From positions 121,612,264 to 121,676,263 of the forward strand of contig CM056376.1 in assembly GCA_029718625.1 (NCBI GenBank): 64,000 nt of DNA. The letters are read 5' to 3'. The DNA is from Synaphobranchus kaupii (Eukaryota > Chordata > Actinopteri > Anguilliformes > Synaphobranchidae). Below, one piece after another: positions 22,226 to 34,614 of the stretch (position 1 is the stretch's first letter; each line of letters starts with the position of its first letter). A model generated the notes under the pieces. The model ran no database searches. It was not told the DNA's origin and saw only the letters and a program-made list of their open reading frames with translations. The position numbers and the translations under genes are program-made.

Positions 22226-22692
22226 ATATGTGTGTGTAATAGAGTGCATATATATTTATGGTATATAACTAACGACTGCAGCCACTCGTTTCTATGTAAA
22301 ACACCGCAGAACACCGTAAAGAAGAAAAGTAAAGAAAGTTTGCTCTGTCCCTCTCACCCCCACATACACACAAACACGTGATCTGATTCTCTTTATCCTG
22401 CCGGCTAATGCAGCCATCTCAGTGCCACAGTAACTTAGTATAAGAGGTCCTTAATGAAGAACATCGTCCACATGTCAAAGGCATTCATTAAAGCGCAAAC
22501 ACCTACACGTGACGTGCCTATAATGTAGCACTAAAATAGCCCTTGTTAAACGGCTCACATGCACATGTACATATCTAGATTTTTAAAGCTGCTAAGTTAC
22601 TTGACAAATAAATCTCTGCATTTATGTAGTGAAAATGCAAACACACACACACACACACAGATACATGTAGGCAAGTATATATACAGAATATA
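22226..22692. other. No gene recognised
   Basis: About 460 bases; contains an (AC)n run at 22638-22658. No gene. Confidence 0.5.
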
Positions 22693-22694
22693 TA

Positions 22695-22925
22695 CAGTGC
22701 ACTCCAAAAGTGTTAGGACAATGACACATTTTTTGTTGTTTTGGCTCTGTCCTCCAGCACATTGAAATGGAACAGATTTTCATCTTTAATTTGAGGGTTT
22801 TTACATCCATATCGGGTGAATCGTATAGCAATTCTAGCCATTTTTACACATAGCCACCCCCCTACCCCCATTGTAGGGCACCAAGAGTAATTGGACAAAT
22901 TAACATAAACTTAAATAAAGTAATC
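22695..22925 (+). mobile_element. Tc1-like long terminal repeat end
   Basis: TA at 22693-22694 is followed by CAGTGCACTCCAAAAGTGTT, then TTTTTTGTTGTTTTGGCTCT, TTTTTACACATAGCCACCCC and ATTGGACAAATTAACAT. I know this order as the long terminus of a Tc1-like family in fishes. The block ATACATAGGCCCCC at 11209 in the deleted Tc1 copy matches the central part. No transposase follows, so this is an isolated terminus. Confidence 0.65.
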
Positions 22926-23007
22926 TTATTTAATATGTAGTTGCATATCCTTTATATGCCATGGCTTCCTGATGTCTGTGACCCAACAACATCAAAATAA
23001 TCATTTT

Positions 23008-23350
23008 CAGGTACTCTCAAGTGATACCATAACCTCTCTGCATTTGCATGGATCTGTATGGAAAATGGCGGGGGGGGGGGGGGGGGGGTTTGAGCTCTAA
23101 ATTACACAGGAATATTATGGAACACATGGTTGGCATCATCAAAGAGTTGTTTCTCCTGACTCATTTTCCTATTGAAATGTATGGAAAAAATATGTCAGGA
23201 GAAACAACCCTTAAAGTGATCATACCTCGCAGCAGAGTGATGGGTTGAGGCTTGTTTGATACCTCAGACCCTTGTTGACTTACAGCCATTTAGCAAACCA
23301 TGTGTTCCATACTATTCCCATGTAATTTACAGCTTAATCTAGACCCAATA
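23008..23350. mobile_element. Fold-back element, copy 1
   Basis: The central hairpin has arms GTTTCTCCTGAC and GTCAGGAGAAAC (about 23149-23205) around CATTTTCCTATTG/ATGGAAAAA. Outside it, AACACATGGTTGGC (left) pairs with GCAAACCATGTGTT (right), extending to GGAATATTATGGA versus TCCATACTATTCC. The left end CAGGTACTCTCAAGTGATAC is the reverse complement of the right end of copy 2 (63804-63824). A G19 run at 23070-23088 interrupts the left arm. Non-coding; the superfamily is unknown to me. Confidence 0.75.
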
Positions 23351-23765
23351 ATAATCTAAAATAAATTTAGCAATAGGGATCTCGCGGGCCACAGGGGTCT
23401 CCAGTAGTCACCAGAACAGCCTATTTTGTAAAATATATGGGCCTCAGTACATCTCTTAATTCCCTAAGGAATTCCTGATGGTTTTGGGAGAAAGGAAATG
23501 GGCATGTCATCTTTAAACTCGGAATCCTACAAATACAAAAAAAAAAGATGTACAATACAATGTACGCATCTGCTCCGATTCCCCCAAAATATTTCTCTCT
23601 TTGCTTTTGTGGTAATCAAATTTCTTCTCCTCTAGGCAGGCTAAATAAATCTTCCCTTCTTCCATTTCTCTGATGAAACAAAGAGTGGGCCAAATTTAGC
23701 GCAATCATCTGCCATTAATGTGTCAGAGCCTGACAGGAGGCAATACCATCTCCCAGAATACTAAT

Positions 23766-23782
23766 GAGAGAGAGAAAGAGCG

Positions 23783-23851
<69 letters not shown>
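23766..23851. repeat. (GA)n microsatellite
   Basis: About 86 bases of nearly perfect GA. The Arg/Glu-alternating frame over it is artefactual. Confidence 0.98.
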
Positions 23852-23854
<3 letters not shown>

Positions 23855-26800
23855 TTTCAACAACTGAAAGAGCATTTTACCAAATTTTTCCTTTATTGTT
23901 ACATAAAACGTATATGTGTATATGTGTGGTACAGGTTCAACAGTGACTCAGGGTAGATAGGAAAGTAGAGGTGGTAGTACATTAGCTAATACTGCCTGTT
24001 GTATTATATCTTTGAAGGTTGGAGAAAAAGGAATTTTAAAAAAAAGCAGAAGCAACATAAAAATGCTCTCCCACAGAGGATGGAAGTGTGAGTTATAATT
24101 ACAAAGTTAGACCTAGTAGCACCACATACAGGGGCTGTCTTCAGGCCTCCTCCAAATAACATGCTTGAGTAAAAAGTAACATCTAAGCTAGTTAGCAATC
24201 AACCTCAGCTGTGCGCACCTCCATGGGAGGCCAACTCTTTCCAAGTTCTGCTACCGGAACAGCCCAAAGTACAGAATCAGTCCTCTATGCTCCTGCACCA
24301 CCCCTCACAGTCATAAGATTCAATCTCATTCTTTGTATAATTACCCAGGAAACCAGAAAAAAAAAAAACCCACGTTGAACTGCTAATTTCAAAAAGACAT
24401 CGGGAGCACTTCTGCCTGAAGGAAACAATCATTCCAAGAAGTCTGGACTTAAATGTGTTATTTACGCGCTTTGAGTAAACTTACGTGTTGTGTTGCTGGA
24501 CATTAATCATTTCTGATATCTATATCCAGTCTTGCAAATACTAATAGAAACATTCAACTTTTGTAAACTGACCTTTTCTGTACTGTAATAATTAGCATAT
24601 GATAACTATGAATGTATCCCTATGACAAGTCATATAGACCCAAACCACCAGAGGGGTCATGGTGAGACATCTAGCATTCATATAAAAACCTTGGAAAAAA
24701 CTCCAAAATGTATTTTTAGGTGTACTAATTATCTAGAATGTCTTAAAGGTGCTTACTGAAGAACATCAACAATTTGAAGTACAAAAACAAAGAGTAATTT
24801 CGGGTCATATAGACCCTAACATAATAGGAAAGTTATGATAACATGACAAATAGGCTTCCAAACTTTTTGAATGTTTTAGAATGGATTTAGAATGTCACGA
24901 GAGTCTGTGGAGCGTGTACTGTTCCCGGCAAGTACATTAGCCTACTGCCAAGTCTAGATTGCATTCTCAGGAAGAGGGGAATCGACAGGCCCATTTAGCC
25001 CCTCAGCCTCACCTCCAGTCCATTATTCTGCACTTCTGTCGAGCCCACTGCACATCGATACACATCTCAGTATATTTCTGCAGGGAGTTGCCTTATTGCC
25101 ATAAAATGTCTTAATCTGCTTTTCAATATTGATGGACCAAAGAAATGGCACATTTTCAATATCTCAATTCAGCAGTTTAAATGTTCTGTACTGTGTGTAC
25201 TGCTGTCAAACATGACTCTGGATTTCAGTTTCCCTTTTGAATAGCTCTAGGGCTGGAGGTACAGTACATCACTTCAACATTATTTGGAGATGTTATATTC
25301 TCATTTTCCATGCCACAAACTCATAGTATTAACCTATTTAATCGACTGCAAAACGTTTGGCCAAAGAAATGCTTATAAATTAATCCGGGCAGTATTTGTG
25401 CTGTATTCTGATTAGTAACACCTACAATTTGGTTTGATTTAATAAAAAAATGGGGGTAAAAAAGTTTCCTCAAAGGAAATTATATTGCAAGAACCTATAC
25501 CCACCCAAAATAAATGAAGCCGTAAACCTTATAATGAAGACTTAACTCTTCAAACTTATTTAGTGGTTGATGTTCTGTTTTCTGTACCTCTGTCCATCAT
25601 GAATGGACACTCCACATCAAAGGTCAATATGTCTGTAGTTTGGGGAGAGAGAGACCACACATTCCAATCTGCAGGAGCATTCTGTCTAAACACCTAAGGG
25701 GCCGTTCGGTAAACCGAGGCATGATGTATATGTCTGCAGGTTGGAGAGTTACCCCGCTCCCCATGCCACAGCCATATTTTGGTGGAAGAGTGGCTTGTGG
25801 ATAGACCCTTAATCCAATAACCAAACAATACTGTGCAAGAAACAGATGAAGAAGACAAACATTCAGAGATCCCCTGTGCCTTTTTCCTGACATAGTGACA
25901 TAGTTATTCTGATGTTGTTACTCCTTTAGCAACTCTACAAAACCTGACATTTTTCTTGCATTAAATATTAATTTTGCCCACGGCCCAAACCAGAAAAAAC
26001 GCCCCAAAAGAACAAAAGCTCAGGTAGCAAAGAAAAACATTAAGTCACCACTTGGGGCCAGTTCGGGGTGTATCCACTTTGGAGTCTGCAAACAACTGGA
26101 ACATTAAATAAGGAATATGACACCACACTTCCACAAAAAAGTCAATCACACCTTGAAAGCCACAGCATATCTCTACCATGTCAGGAAAGACCATTGTTGT
26201 GAAACCACAAGAAACCTTAATTTGCTACCTGTTGCTAAAGCCATAATACTACAATGCTTTTAATTTAAATTATTACCTTTTGCAGAATTTTCAACTGACA
26301 TGCTATGAATCCAAATCCTGTATTTATACATCTATGACTGTATATTACTGTTCAATGATACAATCATCAGCCAATAGGGCTGCTTCAACCCAAGAGAATG
26401 TGCCTGAGAAAAGAAATTTACACACTTGGATTTATTGATCAAATAATCAAGAAGAGTACTGGGCCCAGCATAGTCTCCTGGTGGAAAGGCCAAGAATGCA
26501 CTGCAGTCCAAATGGACTGCAAATAATGGTTTATTTGTCTTGATACCTTTTTATGTCTCTCTGCTAATGAATGTATTCATCAGATAGGCTAGTTATCCAT
26601 TAGCTAATGGGCCAGATGCAAGCATTCCTGTTTCAAGAAGCCATGCGAGTTTCAATGATGCTGTCGACCAGCCGAACATGTTCATATAGTGCCATTTATG
26701 AGTGCAAGTAAATAGGCTGTGTCGGGTTCTGCTGCATTCTGGGAGCCTTTTTACCAAGACGTTTTAAAAGTGCCACAATGGCAGTAAATGTCAAAGATAA

Positions 26801-27343
26801 ATGATATTGTGTGTATATCTTAAGCTGGAGAGGCCCACAGTCTGCGAAGGGTGGCTTGTGATTTTCTTGTCCTGTGCAGTGGATTTAAATTCAGTGCTTG
26901 CACGCATGGTGGTTAGTGTGTCACTCATGAAGATGCTGGATACAGCTCTAACTGTGTATATCTATGTGTGATACATGGTAAGTTGCTCAGGTATTGTTTA
27001 ATCAGTGAGAGATATGCCTCTCTTCTGGCTGGCACTACCTGCCCTGTAGTACTGGAGAAATGTGGGGGGGAAATCTTCTTTTTTAGAAGATGCAGCTGAA
27101 AAGAAAACTAAACTAATGTCACTCATTTACATTTTCTGTGCAAGCATTAAACAAATTGAAGTGATATGTTTTACTGAGACCTACTGTCATAATACGCTAT
27201 TATCTCAATGATACCCTGGAAAATTAACTGGTTGTATTCTGTTTATATGATGCTGCAACCTTATTTCGGCCAGGAAAGACAGTGAAATCATGTCCAGTCC
27301 TTCATCATAGACCTACCACTGTTGGCATTTCTCTAGATATTAC
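23852..27343. other. Longest repeat-poor stretch; no gene recognised
   Basis: About 3.5 kb with no recognisable transposon, long microsatellite or coding frame beyond 89 codons. GGTCATATAGACCC-like palindromes occur at 24631-24644 (one base different) and 24803-24818 and could be remnants of a transposon end. This unannotated sequence could hold regulatory elements, but nothing in it identifies one without comparison to other species. Confidence 0.5.
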
Positions 27344-28473
27344 TATTACATTACATTCATTTAGCAGATGCTTTTATCCAAAGCGACGTACAATAAGTGC
27401 ATACAGAGACGTCATCAAGATCACTACAGAACAGACAAAACAAAGCACATCCTTCCCATAATGTAGCAGCTATCCCTAGTAATGAACGTTGACTGTAGTT
27501 CACAGTAAGCTGTGGGTAAATGAGCTATACTACACTTCTATTCTAAATACTATTATAAACTATAACAGACAGGAAAACACAGGGAACTAGTACCATGAGG
27601 TCCTAGGTTAGAATATCAGTCAAGGCGGAGTCTGAAGAGGTGTGTCTTCAGGCCTCGACGGAATGCAGGCAGGGTTCGAATAGAACGTAGGGGAATGGGA
27701 AGTTCATTCCACCACTGAGGAGCTAAGGTGGAAAAGCTCCGCAGTCAGGACGAGCGAGAGCCGTTGACACGGAGGGGGGGAAGTGCGAGTCGCCCTGCTG
27801 TAGAAGAGCGAAGTGGTCGAGCAGGAACATAGTTCTGGATTAAGTAAGGTTACTTATTGGCTTACTGTTGTACATGCCAATCATCAATATTGTGTGGTTA
27901 CCCCCCCCCCCCCTCCCAAAAAAAATAAATAAAATCATACTGACTATGCCTGGTACTCAAATTCGTATTTACCTTTTAGGGTCATTTTAACGCACTTGTT
28001 CCTAGTTTGGAAAGGCACTATGTACGTCACTCTGGATAAGAGCGTCTGCCAAATGACTATAATGTAATGTAAAAGTCCTGCAGGTAGGCGGGGCCTGTCC
28101 TATTGGCTGCAGTGTAGGCCAGGGTCAGAACTTTGAACCTGATCCTGGCTGCAACTGGCAGCCAGTGGAGTGACCTCAGCAGGGGGGTTACATGGGAAAA
28201 TTTCGGGAGATTGAACACAAGCCGGGCAGCTGCATTCTGGATCAGTTGAAGAGGCAGAATGGCGCAGGCTGGTAGGCTTGCGAGCAGGGAGTTGCAGTAG
28301 TCCAGGTGTGAGGTGATCATGGTCTGGACAAGAAGCTGGGTGGAGTAGGTGGTCAGGTACGGTCGAATCCTCCTGATGTTGTACAGGAGGAACCTGCAGG
28401 ACCGTGCCGTCGCCCTGATGTGCTCTTTGAAGTCCAGCCGGTCGTCCAGGACCACCCCCAGGTTCCTTGCAGA
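27344..28473 (-). mobile_element. Antisense L2 LINE, 5'-truncated, with an insertion
   Basis: On the minus strand the element runs from about 28473 to its TGTAA tail at 27344 and includes the GGATA region (CTTTGGATAAAAGC). The coding part (28473-28100) gives the RT thumb/C-terminal region: GVVLDDRLDFKEHI, SCRFLLYNIRRIRPYL, TSHLDYCNSLLASLP, IQNAAARLVFNLP and LHWLPVAARIRFKVL. Palm motifs A-C including YADD are absent because of truncation. The coding/3'-UTR junction is broken by a 227-base L2 3' end (27846-28072) in the opposite orientation. A sister copy is at 33911. Confidence 0.9.
27846..28072 (+). mobile_element. L2 3' end inserted in an older L2
   Basis: A 227-base plus-strand fragment begins AAGGTTACTTATTGGC, contains a C-rich run and TACCTTTTAGGGTCATTT, and ends with TCTGGATAAGAGCGTCTGCC and TGTAA repeats. 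It is nearly the same as the 3' UTR of the L2 at 45834-46063. Its host copy reads GGATTAAGT before and AAGTCCTGCAG after, whereas the sister copy reads GGATTAAGTCCTGCAG uninterrupted (34001-34014), so AAGT is the short target duplication. This is a clean, strongly 5'-truncated retroposition event. Confidence 0.93.
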
Positions 28474-29060
28474 ATTTCTATGAATTTCTTCCCTCCAAAT
28501 GTAACCATTTTTTCTTTGCACATGTGTGAGAAATGACATCTGTAATTCATTGTGTAATTCAAGAGGTTGTTGCGCAAACCACTGTGCTAAAGATGAAATC
28601 ACCGTTAGCAGAGCAGTTAGGCTGCCCCATGGCTGGCTGCAACACAACATTATTGTCAACGAAAATCCGGAAATAAGTATATCATCTGTGGATTTCTAGT
28701 GCACTACATTTTTTTGCAACATATTGCATACTTAACAAGTTTCACATCCAGTGTACTCAACAAACATACTCAATAGTATGAAAGGCACTGATTCGGATAC
28801 AGCCCAAGTGTTGCTCTCCCCCATGTGCACCATCATGCATTCAAAAGGTGTCTGTTCCTCCAATGTATATTCATTAGACATTGTGGAAATTAATAGAAAT
28901 TGAAAGACTTTTCATTGACCGATTTGAAATATATTAGAGAATTCAGGCCCTTGGCCACCTGTCAACCTATGTGCAAAGTTTCATCCAAATCGGATTATTA
29001 CTGTAGGCGGCAAGGTGCTAAGGCTGTTATGGACAGACAGACAGACTAACAGTGGTTGCA
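28474..29060. other. No gene; possible repeat end
   Basis: The sequence after the L2 truncation point is unremarkable. GATTCGGATACAGCCCAAG at 28792-28810 and GTTTCATCCAAATCGGATTA with GGACAGACAGACAGAC at 28979-29045 resemble ends of dispersed fish repeats, but no full element was delimited. Confidence 0.35.
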
Positions 29061-32000
29061 ATACCACTTGCACAGCTATATGTGTGCACCTGTGCGGTGT
29101 AATAATACTACATCACACATATTCCTACACTTCTTCCGTGGAGAGAAACCAAGTCAAAACACTTATCCTTGTTTATAACAGTTCAAAACTGTTCAGCGTC
29201 TACTGGGAATAAATGAAGACAGGAGGCTAGATGAGCTCTTCATGTAAAAATGTTAGGGAAGTGCTAATATTGAGTTGAAATGTGCAGAGAGACATGTAGG
29301 TGGAAGAGAAAGTGTTTTACTCTGCCTGAGGAACTGTGACTTGGAAACAATTCAGTTGTGGGGACAGATTTAGAAAGACGTGGGCAAGAGATTAATATAT
29401 TTACCTGGCTCATTCCCAACCGCTGGGCAAAAATGACCGCTAAATTCATTAAAACTCCTTGCTTTGTGCCTGGTGCAAGTTTTCCAGCTGAGCTTTTTCA
29501 CCTCCGATTGTTTAGAGTGTATTTTAATCAAATAGTTTTTTTGTTTGTTTGTTTGTGCTTTGTTCCCACAGAAAGTAATTAGTGATGAAGAAGGCTCCAC
29601 ACTGGAATCTGTCGCAAACAAACGGAGCACGGCTTTAAAAAATAGTTTCGGTTAATGTCAAACAATTCCACGAACCTGCAATTATGTCACAATTTGAATC
29701 ATTATTAATTCATTATTAACAATTTTTTCCTCACCAATCATGCCCTGATAGTCACCAGTGCAGTACAGTAGCACGAGCAGACCTAGGAGAGTGTTGCATA
29801 TCTATTATAACTTTGGGAAGAACCAATTCAGCAGTAACCCAAGGAGTCCTGGAATCTCAATCCACATACGTATATGGTACGAAGCCAACTGTAGGCTCCT
29901 CCAGTTATGGGTTCCTGTTAGCAGTCACCCAGTATAATTGCATTATAGGATTGCTTTAGGAATTTATTTAATATAAAAAATACAGGAAATTAACTGTTTT
30001 AAATGAAATAGATGCGCAGTATAAATAAAACAAATGCTTAAATTCTAAAGACTGGCAAAGCTATGAAACCATCACAGCTTATGACCAAAAGATTTATGAC
30101 CATCACTTCACATTTCAGATACCAGGGCCATCTGGGAGATACGTGAGGCCCTGTTTGGAGCCGGCCGCACAAGGCGTTTATCGTGATGCATGCACACCCT
30201 TTTCCCTCAGGGGCGATACATTGTAAGAGATGCGCTCATCGTGAGCCCTCCACTGTTGTTGCCATGGAGCCTGCCCTACGCTGCACTGCTGATAGATAAT
30301 AGACAATAATATAATACTATAGTTACTAGTATTTAGAATAGCTTACAGTTATGTTAATTAGGATTTAGAATTTATAAGGCAGTCATACGCACATTTTAGC
30401 ATGTACAAGTGTTCCATGCAAAAACACCAGTGTCAAAGTATAAGATAAGGTCAGTTAGGTCAGTTATTGGACAAAAGGACAATTTTACAAATCTAATGTC
30501 TACCAGTATGCTAGATTTTTATAGGCCTACAGTATATGATTGACTAATAATAAATATGTTTTAATTTGTGAACATTCAAAAATGTATTAAAGGTAGACCC
30601 TGAGATATGACGTAGGAGCAAAATGAATGGGGCGATGCCAGAGGTTGTTAAAATGAATAAATAAACAATAAAATCCCTGCCTGGTGCGAGGCCCTCATAG
30701 GCGGGATGCCCTGTGCGATCGCCCCATTGACCCCCCCCCCCCCCACCCCCCCACCCCCCACCCCCACAACCCAATGTGCAATTAGGAGACTGAAGGTGAG
30801 CATGCCTTTCCTCTGAAGTATACTGTCACCGCCAGTTCTTTTCACTCTGAAGAACTTTCAGTTCTGAAGCTAAGCTGCAGAGTCACTGTGTTGAAGGATT
30901 ACACTTCATGTGCAGATGGCACTGGCAGACTGCACTGGCTCTACCAAAACAATTAATGTTGTGTGATGAGCTGGGGGAAATGAGTGAAAATGAAAACCTT
31001 AAGTGAAAAAGACCTCCTTAAGTGAAAAGAAACCCCTCCTTAAAAGTGTCGCCCAATGGGTGACGCTTTAACTGGATGCACTCCCGTAGATGTCCATCGG
31101 GTATTTTTCGAAGCAGCATTGCAAATTCCACAAGGTGCCTAAGAACAGTCGTGCCACATTTTGTGCTTCTCGAGGAGGCAGTGATTTGATAAAGAGCCAA
31201 AATGGGGGATGCAAATGCGCTATGGACGCAAAAACAAGTCTTGCACTTCCTGCTGTTGCAGCTCAGCTACTGACAGAGGGGTGTCTTAACCCCATGAGTT
31301 GAGTTCATGCATTCTCCAGCCATTCAAGTTTCAATGGCCCACTTCAAAATATGTTAGACTACGGCCAGTGAGGCTAGGAGAGGAGAAAATGAGTACATTC
31401 TGGTCTCGGAGGGCCTGTAAAAGTCTTACGGAGTCGATTTATTAACATTGCTCATAGCCACTTCTCATAAAAGAGAAATTCTATAAACACATTTATGAGA
31501 CACTGCATTGAACGGAATGATTAACTATAGCAATGGGCTGGATAAACTGTTTCCTTATCTGGATTCAAATATTTCTAGATACAAGGAATTGCATGTGATT
31601 ATTAGCCCACACTAGGAAATCGTAAATACCATAGAATGTGAAGGATAGATCCAGAATAGCATTCTGCACATTTTATACACCATTTTGAAATTTTCAGCAC
31701 ATTTAAATGTTTTACTTCAGCTCAGGGGATCTTTAGATCTGGGCCAAGTAGGTTATTTCCTGCTATTGATTAAATCCAAGTGACCACAAATCTGGTCCCG
31801 GAGAGCCACAGGTTTTCAGTTTAAAATTTAGACCCAACCAAATTCACTCCAAACCAATTCAGGCAAACGGAACTGCTTTAACTTATCAATCACCTGCCTG
31901 CTGGCTCTGCAGTACCAGGGTTTTGCATTCCTAGTCTGGTCTGAGTTTTAAGAAGCTACCGACAGTGTAAAGTTACCAGGTGAATAGCTGCACTACAAGA

Positions 32001-33706
32001 AACAGGGGGATGCTTCTGTGAGATGACTGAGAATCTCTGACACAATGCTGGAAAACTAGTCACTCTAATTCTCCGCATTTGAACTTGGGTCCGGTGCTTC
32101 ATGAGATGATCAATCCGGACTCAGATTTAATAAATAATCAATTACTCTGGTCTCATTCTAGTTGGTCTTGTGAAAATGCAAAAAAAAAAAAAAAACTTGA
32201 TTGGTTTCAGGTCTGGCATGACATGGGTAATGTCAGTTCCTCAAAACATTGGCAAACTACTTATGAAGTCACATAAAGATTTCCTGTAATATTTTAAATT
32301 GTATTCATTTCTTACATCTGATTACAATGAAATTGTACGGTCTTATTGCTGCCTGAAGAAGGCCAGCTAATTGACAGAAACCCATTGCTGTGTTTATTCA
32401 AGTACAAACATACATGTATTTTTGCATATTTGCTCTAATAAGCAGTGGGCTTTTTACTGAGAATGCAAAAAGCCCCTCCTTAGCACAAACACAGCAGTCA
32501 TAGGGTCAGATGGATAATGTGGAGTGGCACAGTTTTATACTTTAATCACTTTTTTTTATTCAATTCCGCTGCGGGTGGTGCAGATTGGTGCAAACAAATG
32601 GTGCAGTGATATTTTAACATATTTAGCGGGTCTGAAAATTCCACCACCAGAAATATGGTATTGGAGCAGATGTAACCATGTGCTGCCAATACCAATATAA
32701 TAGCAAAATAAATTAATATGTGCATATGATCATGTTGAGTTCACAAATAAAATATTAATTAGCGAGCATTGGCAACAAATACATAATTTCAAAAATAATT
32801 TTGGAATTTCATAAAATACCAAAACTGATTTGGACATGCTTCTTTCTGATCTGCGCCAGTGCTTGTTCAGGCATTTGTCAGCTGCCTTTGCATCCACAAA
32901 ATAGAGCCCATTGTCTCATGACAGTGTTTTCCATGTGCTTAAAAAGCTTTGCTGTGCCTCTGGTAAATAAACGTACATTGCAAATGCAAAAGCTGCCCCT
33001 CGCCTATTTTGTTTGACAGGTTCTTACTGGGAAAAAACAATCACGATAAACATCCCTCATTTGAGACATAGATGGGTGTTCCTTTAGTATAATGCCAGTT
33101 GCAGTGAGCTCAGTAGGGTAGTTGTGAATTAAAGCAGTTTGAGATTTGCTTTCACAAGTTGTCTTCTTGTTGTTATGTGAAAGGTTTAAAAATGAGTCGG
33201 ACCCCAAGGGTTTCCATTGTCACTATAAAGAAAACAAAACAGAAACCAGAAAAAAAACAGCAATATTTGTAGTGCATCAAGAGAGCCATTAGTATTTTGA
33301 AGTAAATAATTAATTGGTCTGCCTGGCAGCTATATTGATCGGGGGTGAGTTTGTATCATGTTTACTGGCACCCTGGGAAATGTAGGCATGCCTTTATCGA
33401 CTCCTGAGCATGACAAAAGCAGTCAATCAGCTCTAAACATGAAAATAATAAATCACCAAAATAAAAAAGCGCTATTAAAGCCCAAGAAAATTAACAAAAC
33501 TGCCAGTGTGCAGCTGTTTCAGTTACACTTTATGTGACAAATTGTGCTCAGGGACAGAGAAATGAGACCATGTCTTGCGTGCTAATTTTTCAGTATGACT
33601 GAAAAAAGAAAATAAATATGGCAAGTTGGTTGAAATCATGAAAGGATGAGATTGCTGATTTTCATAGCTGTTAATTTAATATTTTTTAGTAGAAAGTAGA
33701 AGTAGA
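29061..33706. other. No gene recognised, 4.6 kb
   Basis: No frame longer than about 86 codons and no clear transposon. Contains a poly-C/CA-interrupted tract at 30730-30768 and an A15 run near 32180. The Gly-rich frame at 30544-30774 is a shadow of the poly-C tract. A block at 31795-31922 (GAGAGCCACAGGTTTTCAG ... CTGGCTCTGCAGTACCAGG) looks weakly palindromic and may be a decayed MITE. Confidence 0.5.
30730..30768. repeat. Poly-C tract with A interruptions
   Basis: About 39 bases of C runs broken by single A residues; low-complexity sequence. Confidence 0.95.
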
Positions 33707-33910
33707 AAAGAGTTTGCATGTTCTCCCCGTGTCTGCGTGGGTTTCCTCCGGGTACTCCGGTTTTCCACAGTCCAAAGACATGCAGGTTAGGCTAATTGGA
33801 GACTCTAAATTGCCCATAGGTATGAGTGTGTGAGTGAATGGTGTGTGTGCCCTGTGATGGATTGGCGACCTGTCCTGGGTGTATTCCTGCCTCTCGCCCA
33901 ATGCATGCTG
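33707..33910 (-). repeat. Dispersed fish repeat fused to an L2 copy
   Basis: Contains the blocks TTTGCATGTTCTCCCCGTGT, GGGTTTCCTCCGGGTACTCC, GCTAATTGGAGACTCTAAAT and GATTGGCGACCTGTCCTGGG, which I know as a very common interspersed sequence of fish genomes, usually at retroelement ends. It joins the antisense L2 copy at 33911 without any spacer. The strand given is my guess; the class is uncertain. Confidence 0.6.
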
Positions 33911-34545
33911 GGATGAGCGAAAGCTGTTGACACGGAGGGGGGGAAGTGTGAGTCACCCTGCTGTAGAACAGTGAAGTGGACGAGCAGGAACATAGTGCTG
34001 GATTAAGTCCTGCAGGTAGGACGGGCCTGTACTATTGGCTGCAGTGTAGGCCAGGGTCAGAACTTTGAATCTTATCCTGGCTGCAACTGCCAGCCAGTGG
34101 AGTGACCTCAGCAGGGGGGTGACATGCAAACATTTTGGGAGGTTGAATACAAGCCGGGCAACTGCATTCTGGATCAGTTGAAGAGGCAGAATGGCACAGA
34201 CTGGTAGGCTTGCGAGCAGGGAGTTGCAGTAGTCCAGGCATGAGGTGACCATTGTCTTGACAAGAAGCTGGGTGGAGTAGGTGGTCAGGTACGGTCAAAT
34301 CCTCCTGATGTTGTACAGGAGGTACCTGCAGGAACGTGCCGTTGCCTTAGATATGCTCTTTGGTCGTCCAGGACCACCCCCGGGTTCCTTGCAGAGCGGG
34401 AGGCAGCCACCATGGTACCGTCAACGGTGATGGAGAGGTCATGTAGAGGGGAGGTCTTGTATGGCATGAAGAGGAGCTCTGTTTTGTCAAGGTTGAGATT
34501 CAGGTGATGGGTAGCCATCCACTCAGAGATGTCAGCCAGAACATG
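33911..34545 (-). mobile_element. Antisense L2 LINE, second copy (uninterrupted site)
   Basis: It is the same subfamily as 27344-28473 but covers a more 5' portion: on the minus strand it starts at DISEWMATHHLNLNLDKTELL (RT motif D region), then GVVLDD, then, after a frameshift, the thumb region SCLDYCNSLLASLPVCAIL, IQNAAARLVFNLPKC and LHWLAVAARIRFKVL. It lacks the 3' UTR and tail, being cut where the repeat at 33707-33910 begins. It preserves the pre-insertion site GGATTAAGTCCTGCAG at 34001. Confidence 0.88.
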
Positions 34546-34614
34546 AATGTACATGCAACTCATCTGAAACAAATGCCTCTAATGTATGAAACACAGAGAG
34601 AGTCACAGTGATAA

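Noticed and set aside
23764..23946. Arg/Glu alternating frame
   Set aside because: A translation of the GA microsatellite; no coding value.
24620..24830. GGTCATATAGACCC palindromes as piggyBac ends
   Set aside because: No TTAA-flanked inverted ends were found around them.
28353..28577. 74-codon minus-strand frame overlapping the antisense L2
   Set aside because: Out-of-frame shadow of the L2 reverse-transcriptase C-terminus.
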